Both the position numbers and the translations under genes were made by a program. From Gnetum montanum (taxonomy: Eukaryota; Streptophyta; Gnetopsida; Gnetales; Gnetaceae): DNA of 64,000 nt. The notes under the pieces are model-generated. The model made no database searches, was not told the origin of the DNA, and saw only the letters and a program-made list of their open reading frames with translations. Numbering within the stretch: position 1 is the stretch's first letter; each line of letters opens with the position of its first letter. The stretch is from assembly GCA_015680685.1 (NCBI GenBank), contig MNCI01016594.1:162099-226098 (forward strand), written 5' to 3'. Positions 58,240 through 64,000 of this stretch are shown here, one piece after another.

Positions 58240-60643
58240 TAGCATAAAACTCTTTTCCTTATTTGGCTCACAAGCTATGACCATAATGCAACCATTTCCT
58301 TCTATATTGCAACTCATATTGAGGCCACAAGCCTCACAACAAATGTCACAGCCTTATGTACAAACCCCATAGCCAACATGGACATCGTAGGACCTAGATC
58401 ACACCTTTCAAATGATATAGGACCTAATGAAAGAGTTAAAGATGCTTAAAGCCTCTACTTCCCAAAGTGTCAATATTATGGATTTCTACCAGGACAATCC
58501 CATTAGTCCTATGGTCCCACCCTTGACACTTCCTCCTAATATCCCTATTCCCTAGTTTAGCAAATACAAAGGAGAAGGTGACCCTAATTCTCATGTTATA
58601 ACCTTAAAATCTAAATACTTACTCTTATAGCCATGGCCTCATACCATCATGAGGATTTTCCCCATGTCCTTGATTGGGAAAGCACTTGATTGGTACTGCT
58701 CCTTACCTAGAGGATTCATATCCTCTTAGAAAGACTTGATAGCCCAAGTTTCCAACCACTTCAAGTATAACTTGAAGCCTGATACCATACTTGACCAACT
58801 CATGAAGGTAAAGTAGGGATCCCTTGAGCCCATACAAAAGTTCATCTAATGGTTGAATGGACTATTGAATGAAATACCAGAGACCATTTTTGAGGCCCAC
58901 CTTTTAGCCATATTCAAGGAGGCTATGAGTGACTTTATCAAGTTAAAACTTTACTATCTTGACCTACATTCTCTCAACAAAGTATTTTCCTAAACCAAGA
59001 ACATAGAGGATGCTATGGAGGCTAGTCATGATCTATCCTACATAGCATATAAAAATTAGCATACACAAAGAGTCAAAGAGAAGAATAAACAAAATAATTT
59101 GTCCATAGCAACTATGACCAAAGAAGCAAACACCACAAACTAGGGGCCAAGGTCCAACCCATCTAAGGCCCCCATTAATGACCATAATAACCAACCATCA
59201 ACCTCTAGAGTCACTAAATTAACAACAACCAAACCCAATTTCAAAAGAAAGGCTAGGTTCAAATACACTATGCTACCATTAAAACCATAAGATCTATTAG
59301 ACCAAATTTTGAAATGTGGGTGTATTCAATACAAACAAATGTATGAAGCCCCCTGAAACAAGCATGTTAGACTTTGTGAGATAGCCAAAAATCCCACTAG
59401 GGAAATGAAAGATTATCCACAATTTTCTAAGTACTTCATGTTAGATTTCTTCTGCCATTATCAACAACTACTTGCTCATGACACAAACTTCTGCCTCATG
59501 CTGAAGGATGACCTACAAAGGATGATAGATAGTGGGGAGATAGTCTTACATGCTTCCAAGCTAGTTCATCCATAAAATCACTTGATACATGTCTACAATG
59601 ACTTGTTAAATTCTAATGAAAATCCTTAAATCATTTCAGCATTCAACATTGATGATGATTGGATATCCTCAAGAGAACCATTCATGATCTAAGTACCCCA
59701 TTATGATGAAAGGGCTTATTTAGATTTCACTAGCTTAAGATTCCCCTTCATCATAAGAGTACCATCATAGGTGCCTCCAAGGGATTCTTTTGTCATCAAG
59801 GTTCCTCATCCTAACATAACCCAACCAACCACAATTGAAAAAACTATACAACAATGTCTTATGATGGCTAATGTTATTGCCTCTTCCTCACAACCAACGA
59901 CTGATAACTAGAAAATTTCAACCAAGTAAAGGAAGAGGCATAAGCAAAATCCTAGAAACAATGGTGAAAAGCAAACAAAGGCATAAAATTAAGTAGACCC
60001 ACTAAAGCCCATTCCCATATCATCTATACCCATGACCTCCTCTACACAATCCACTCCAACCAACAAGCCAGAAGAGAAACCTAAAATCCATAGCTAGAAG
60101 AACAAGGAAAAACTTCAACAACCACAAACTAAAGCTAAGGTTCACATTTTGGGACACATGGAGAAAGTAAAGTACAACCATGGTGACAATTCCATGGATA
60201 ACAATAAAAACTTCCTCAATGCAATAAACCAAGTTAGGTAATCAATTAAGTAGAAGAATATAACTCTAAGCTTGTATGACTTGATCATGACTTCCACCAC
60301 CCATTGTGAAGCACTAGTCAAAATGTTGAATTCCATCCCCATTAGTGAGGACATGCCTACTTGTGAGGAATCCATCCATGTAGTGATGGTTCCTCCCTTG
60401 CAAAGGAAGGAGAATTCAACACCCCTAACATTTCATGATAGCAAAATCCCCAAAATGGTGAAGTAACTAGGACTCCTCTATTCATAACCATATATGTAGG
60501 AAAGTTTAAAGTACATCGAATGCATGTTGATGATGGACACATAACTAACATCATCCCATACACCATTATTAAACTAAGAAAATACATTGTACATCAATAG
60601 CTACCCTCAAGTCTTTTAATAGATCAAGGGTTGCCATCAAGGG
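58240..60643 (+). pseudogene. gag-protease remnant of element D
   Basis: Gag core: FSKYKGEGDPNSHVITLK near 58,560, WPHTIMRIFPMSLIGKALDW near 58,630-58,690, then KPDTILDQLMKVK and LEPIQKFI. These are the residues deleted in element C. A Cys/His finger follows at about 59,450-59,510 (CHYQQLLAHDTNFCLMLKD). Then come LYDLIMTSTTHCEALVKML near 60,280 and protease (FKVHRMHVDDGHITNIIP near 60,510-60,560, in a shifted frame) with the DDG catalytic-type triplet. About twenty stops. It begins next to the LTR of element E at 58,235, so its own LTR and gag N-terminus are gone. It ends at the N at 60,644; protease continues on the inverted contig. Confidence 0.8.
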
Positions 60644-60987
60644 NCTTGATGGATGGATAAAGACACAACTCATAATTAAGCCAACCAAGGTCTTTCCAAG
60701 ATAAGGTTTGATCCTCATGTCTCCTTCATCACCAAGAAATTAGCGATTATGGGGAATCGCTCTCTTACTACAAAGTCTTAGGAGATAGTCCCCTTGATGG
60801 CAACCCTTGATCTATTAAAAGACTTGAGGGTAGCTACTGATGTACAATGTATTTTCTTAGTTTAATAATGGTGTATGGGATGATGTTAGTTATGTGTCCA
60901 TCATCAACATGCATTCGATGTACTTTAAACTTTCCTACATATATGGTTATGAATAGAGGAGCCCTAGTTACTTCACCATTTTGGGAA
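60447..60987. repeat. 197-bp inverted repeat bounded by single Ns
   Basis: Arms 60,447-60,643 and 60,791-60,987, equal length, reverse complements with one mismatch at the outer end and few others. The left arm ends at the N at 60,644 and the right arm at the N at 60,988. Same pattern as at 25,873-27,416. Confidence 0.85.
60645..60790 (-). pseudogene. Protease C-terminal part on a likely mis-oriented contig
   Basis: The minus strand reads DFVVRERFPIIANFLVMKE, then NLILERPWLG and SIHQ, the end of the protease as at 38,870-38,980 of element C. On this strand it is in the wrong direction for element D; reversed, it continues D's protease directly. Confidence 0.7.
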
Positions 60988-60988
60988 N

Positions 60989-61400
60989 CTTATGCATGTA
61001 GCCTAAGTTTCTACTTTTAGTCGCATTTTTACTCATTTCCTTTTACTCATGTTATGAATAAGCTGAAAGCCTTAAGAAAATTTTAAAACATAAAATCAAA
61101 AAACAAAATGAGTTTATTTTTCATCATGGATCACCATGGCCTTGAAATGACAAAGATAATCACACAACATGGTTTTCTATGGCCTTAAACTAGTGTCAAG
61201 GCATACTATGGCCTTAAACTAGAAAAATTACAATCCACTAAGAGTCTAAACTATGTCATAGTCCTCTAAGACTCTAAACTATCATCACAGTCAACTAAGA
61301 CTTTAAACTAACAACATGGCCTGCCATGGCCTTAAATTGGCAACACAATACAACCTATGCCTACCATGGTCTAACTAGCACATGTCCTTTTTATTATTAT
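60989..61400 (+). repeat. GGCC minisatellite of element D
   Basis: 61,125-61,390 holds about eight units such as CCATGGCCTTAAATTGGCAA, antisense gene side to the right. The first bases after the N (TATGCATGTAGCC) resemble the end of pol at 2,325-2,342, so RT and integrase may be missing from the assembly and not from the genome. Confidence 0.6.
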
Positions 61401-61711
61401 ACTTATTTTTGTTTAGCCTATTATCGCATTGATTAGCCATTTAATGTTATAACCAAACATCAACCTAGCCATTCACAATGTCCACAATATTTATAACATT
61501 TGCTACAAATATAGATATATATAGCCAAAAATAAAACCAAAATTTTAAACTTAAATTTAAAGTGTTCATAACATACATAGCCATGTCAACACTAGGTGGA
61601 AAAAATGTCAAAAAATAATAACAATCATCTACAACATAGTCTTGGCTAACATTAGTCATCAACATAAGAATAATGTTAATATAGCCAACAAGGTTGAGTC
61701 AATGGAGGATG

Positions 61712-61786
61712 CTAAGGGGCATCTAGAGAAAAAAGTGATGGATCATCTTCATCCTTACCCTTGGGGCTCCCAATGTCTCCTAAGGC
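61712..61786 (-). pseudogene. Antisense gene, copy D: last exon
   Basis: Minus strand after TTTCAAG: LGDIGSPKGKDEDDPSLFSL, then DAP and TAG. It fits the short, acidic last exon of copy B (50,623-50,724) in place and character (GDDDDNASP). It lies after the GGCC repeats, as in B and C. The other exons are cut off by the LTR at 61,899. Confidence 0.4.
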
Positions 61787-62039
61787 TTGAAATACAATAA
61801 CACATAGCTAGTTAGTAACCAATAGCCAAAACCCTAAACAAAAAACTAAAATATAAAACATAAAATATATCAAACCTATGGAGATTCCAGTTCCATAATG
61901 AAACACCACAAAAATTTTTGAGTTTAGCATTTTTCTGACAAGAAGCAGATCCCCGTGACCTACAGACGACTTTGGCTACATTTGAAGTCACATAGGGCAA
62001 CTCTGAGAATCGAAACACCTGGGTTTTACAAAGTGCTGT

Positions 62040-62545
62040 GCCAGCGTATACACCCAACATATACACCCAGTTTTAAACCAAGTGTTGTGCCAGCGTCTAC
62101 GCCCAGCGTATACGCCCAGTGTATACGCTCAGCACTTCAGTGTATACGCCTAGCGTACACGCCCAACACTCCAGCGTATACGTCCAGTGTATACGACTGA
62201 CTCTCTGGCGTACACGCCTAGGTACGGCAGATGCACACGCTTGACGACAAGATCTCCAATGGTAGCATGAAGATTACACCGAAGAGCAAGGATTGAAGCA
62301 AGTGGACATCCTTCGGCGTATACGCCCAACATTCACCAGCGTATACGCCCAACGTATACGCCCGACGCTCAGCATACACGCTTCACACACACGCTCAGCA
62401 GGTGTAACGGGAGCAAGAATTGAGGCAAGTTGACGTCCAGCATCCATCAGCGTATACGCCCCAGTGTATACGCCAGATTCCATCCAAGTCCACGCCCAGC
62501 ATATACACCGGCCTGTTGTAGCGTATACGCCTAGCGTATACCAAG
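62040..62545. repeat. GCGTATACGC palindrome cluster in U3 of LTR I
   Basis: More than a dozen copies of GCGTATACGCC or one-base variants (GTGTATACG, GCGTACACG, GCGTCTACG), often two in a row 14-15 bp apart, in blocks with ACTCCA or GGCAAG spacers. GCGTATACGC is its own reverse complement. Confidence 0.85.
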
Positions 62546-62616
62546 TTTCTAAATTGTAAATGCCCGGTCTATACACCACGTGTCTCGCAGTCCAATTTTC
62601 CCGGTAACCCTACCCC

Positions 62617-62623
62617 TATAAAT
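62617..62623 (+). promoter_or_regulatory. TATA box of LTR I
   Basis: TATAAAT in CCCCTATAAATAGCCC, just downstream of the palindrome cluster. Confidence 0.75.
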
Positions 62624-63358
62624 AGCCCAGTTCTCCGCATTTACCAGGTTGGCAAAAATTTACCAGAGCAGACCCAGAGCAATTACGCTGCAGAAACCCC
62701 CCTTACGCTTACGGTTACGCTGGAAGTCCTGTACGCCGAGCACAATCTGCGCTCCGCCTACCATGTCAGCCGGCTGCATCCCTCCGTCCACCGGGGCTTT
62801 ACGTCCGCCTTGTGTCCCTACACAACTACGTTAGACCGATGCACAACATTTTAACTCTGTAATCCACTGTTTACGCTTATTGCAAGTTCTTTTACAGTTT
62901 TACGTCAATTTGGTCCACGCTTTGTTTACGCTTGCTTACGTTCACGCTCCGTTTGCGTCCGTATACGTCCACTGTTTACGCTGTTTATATTTGCTTACAC
63001 ATGCTGGTTTGCACCGTTTATGCTGTTTACGCTGTTCACGTTTGCATACGCTTACGCTGTGCCTATATTCGTTTACGCTGTTTACGCCCGACCCTGTTTA
63101 CGCCCTGATTACGCTTACGTTGTCTACGCTTGTTTCACTGTTTACACTCCGTTTACGCATAACCCAGCTTATAACGTTTCGGCGGCGCTCGGGGAAATCC
63201 TTGTCTGATCCGCGCGCGGACCACCCAAGGTACCCTACCTTCCTGCATTCCAGCACGCCCTCAGGCGAAGGTGGGATCATCTGCGCTCGTCCTATGATCC
63301 CGCAGTCTCTGTTTCCCGTTCCAGCTGGGGACCGACGATTTCAGGAGGTATAGATTTT

Positions 63359-63376
63359 TGGCACTAGAAGGAGGGC
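63359..63376 (+). other. Primer-binding site of element I
   Basis: TGGCACTAGAAGGAGGGC, 6 bp after the LTR; the least decayed copy of this site in the window. Confidence 0.75.
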
Positions 63377-63434
63377 CTCCGCTTAAACAGTTTGACTGCA
63401 CGCTCCTCAGCGTCTACGCTCATCAGCGTTTTCA

Positions 63435-63845
63435 CTTCCCTGTTTAAACCCCCGACTCAACGTTTACGTTGTCGATTCTTCAGCGTCTACGCTACACATA
63501 AACCCTAGCGTATACGCTGCACGCTTACGCCAGCGTTTACGCTGCACGCTTACCCTGTAGATTCGTCTACGCCAGTTGCATACACTACGCTTCCCTGTTT
63601 AAACCCCCGACTCAGCGTTTACGCTATCGATTCTTCAGCGTCTACACTACACATAAACCCTAGCGTATACGCTGCACACTTACGCCAGCGTTTATGCTGC
63701 ATGCTTACGCCAGCGTTTACGCTGCACGCTTACACCAGCATTTACGCTGCATGCTTACGCCAGCGTTTACGCTGCACACTTACGCCAGCGTTTACGCTGC
63801 ACACTTACCCTGTAGATTTGTCTACACCAGTTGCATACACTACGC
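63435..63845 (+). repeat. Leader repeats of element I: 155-bp duplication with 25-bp subunits
   Basis: CTTCCCTGTTTAAACCCCCG starts at 63,435 and again at 63,590. The first copy has two 25-bp subunits, the second six (63,661, 63,686, 63,711, 63,736, 63,761, 63,786), built on CAGCGTTTACGCTGC. Confidence 0.9.
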
Positions 63846-64000
63846 TATCCAGTACATCAATCTCTCAGACTCAAACCGTCTATCATCATGAATCCCATAA
63901 ACATAACCGCTGCTACTACCCAGAACGTTAACATCTCAGACACAACAGCTGCCCAGCAATCTATCACACAACATATGGGAGGGCAATCCACAATGGGGCC
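63846..64000 (+). other. Leader or gag start of element I (cut by window edge)
   Basis: Not repeated. An open frame with ATG at 63,888 (atgaatcccataaacataac) reads towards the edge, rich in Asn, Thr and Gln. It may be the start of gag, but too little is visible. Confidence 0.3.

Larger units (their letters stand above)
61899..63352 (+). repeat. 5' LTR of young, CpG-rich element I
   Basis: TGAAACACCACAAAA to GAGGTATA, 1,454 bp, followed by a primer-binding site. No purine tract precedes it, so it is a 5' LTR, inserted in or next to element D. It contains many GCGTATACGC palindromes (62,040-62,540), a TATA box at 62,617, then many TTTACGCT words (62,700-63,180). The U5 dyad is CCTTG at about 63,199 and CAAGG at about 63,226. 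CpG is frequent, unlike every other LTR here. The 157-codon frame at 62,880-63,353 is a product of the repeats. Confidence 0.8.

Noticed and set aside
62880-63353. 157-codon open frame, the longest in the window
   Set aside because: It is made of TTTACGCT-type words and low stop density of this CpG-rich repeat, crosses the LTR end, and has no domain.

Overview
The window is a stretch of repeat-dominated nuclear DNA from a land plant with a large genome. The evidence is dense, nested, old LTR retrotransposons, mostly Ty3/gypsy elements of the Tat type (reverse transcriptase with YVDD, RNase H, then a second archaeal-like RNase H), plus one Ty1/copia remnant and two chromovirus-like remnants. 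CpG is depleted except in the youngest element, and TAG/TGA/TAA stops interrupt every reading frame. A gymnosperm or another giant plant genome fits, but the species cannot be fixed from the sequence. I see no intact host gene, rRNA, tRNA or CRISPR array. Six single N characters mark joins in the assembly.

Layout. 0-4.3 kb: an antisense, intron-bearing pseudogene (copy A), an integrase tail and a 3' LTR. 4.3-7.5 kb: chromovirus-like RT and integrase remnants. 8.9-11.8 kb: copia remnant on the minus strand. 12.9-20.6 kb: Tat element H on the minus strand (LTR, 3' UTR, pol, then a tandem array with a repeat of about 190 bp). 20.6-23.85 kb: element F (LTR, primer-binding site, leader, start of gag), broken by element G. 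23.86-30.4 kb: element G on the minus strand, with an apparently mis-oriented contig at 26.5-27.4 kb. 30.4-33.0 and 44.5-44.9 kb: an alternating A/B satellite of about 195 bp, split by element C. 33,002-44,527: element C, the only element with both LTRs and a clear 5-bp target duplication (TTTTG). It has gag-protease and an antisense exon pair but no RT or integrase. 45-54.9 kb: element B on the minus strand, carrying the most complete antisense multi-exon pseudogene. 54.9-58.2 kb: element E on the minus strand (5' LTR, leader, gag start). 58.2-61.8 kb: element D on the plus strand (gag-protease), with a second mis-oriented contig. 61.9-64 kb: element I, CpG-rich and apparently young, with an LTR full of GCGTATACGC palindromes.

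How the parts relate. All nine Tat-type LTRs start TGAAAC or a close variant. They share a TATA box (eight of nine), family-specific short repeats upstream of it, and a short dyad near the 3' end whose paired bases change together. Four elements have an 18-base primer-binding site of one type. An antisense pseudogene with conserved introns is found in four places, always with its 3' end towards the gag/pol side. A GGCC-TTAAAC minisatellite lies after gag-pro or pol in most elements. The most interesting candidates are the antisense spliced gene, the covarying LTR hairpin, the palindrome-packed LTR and the satellite arrays lying just upstream of RT.
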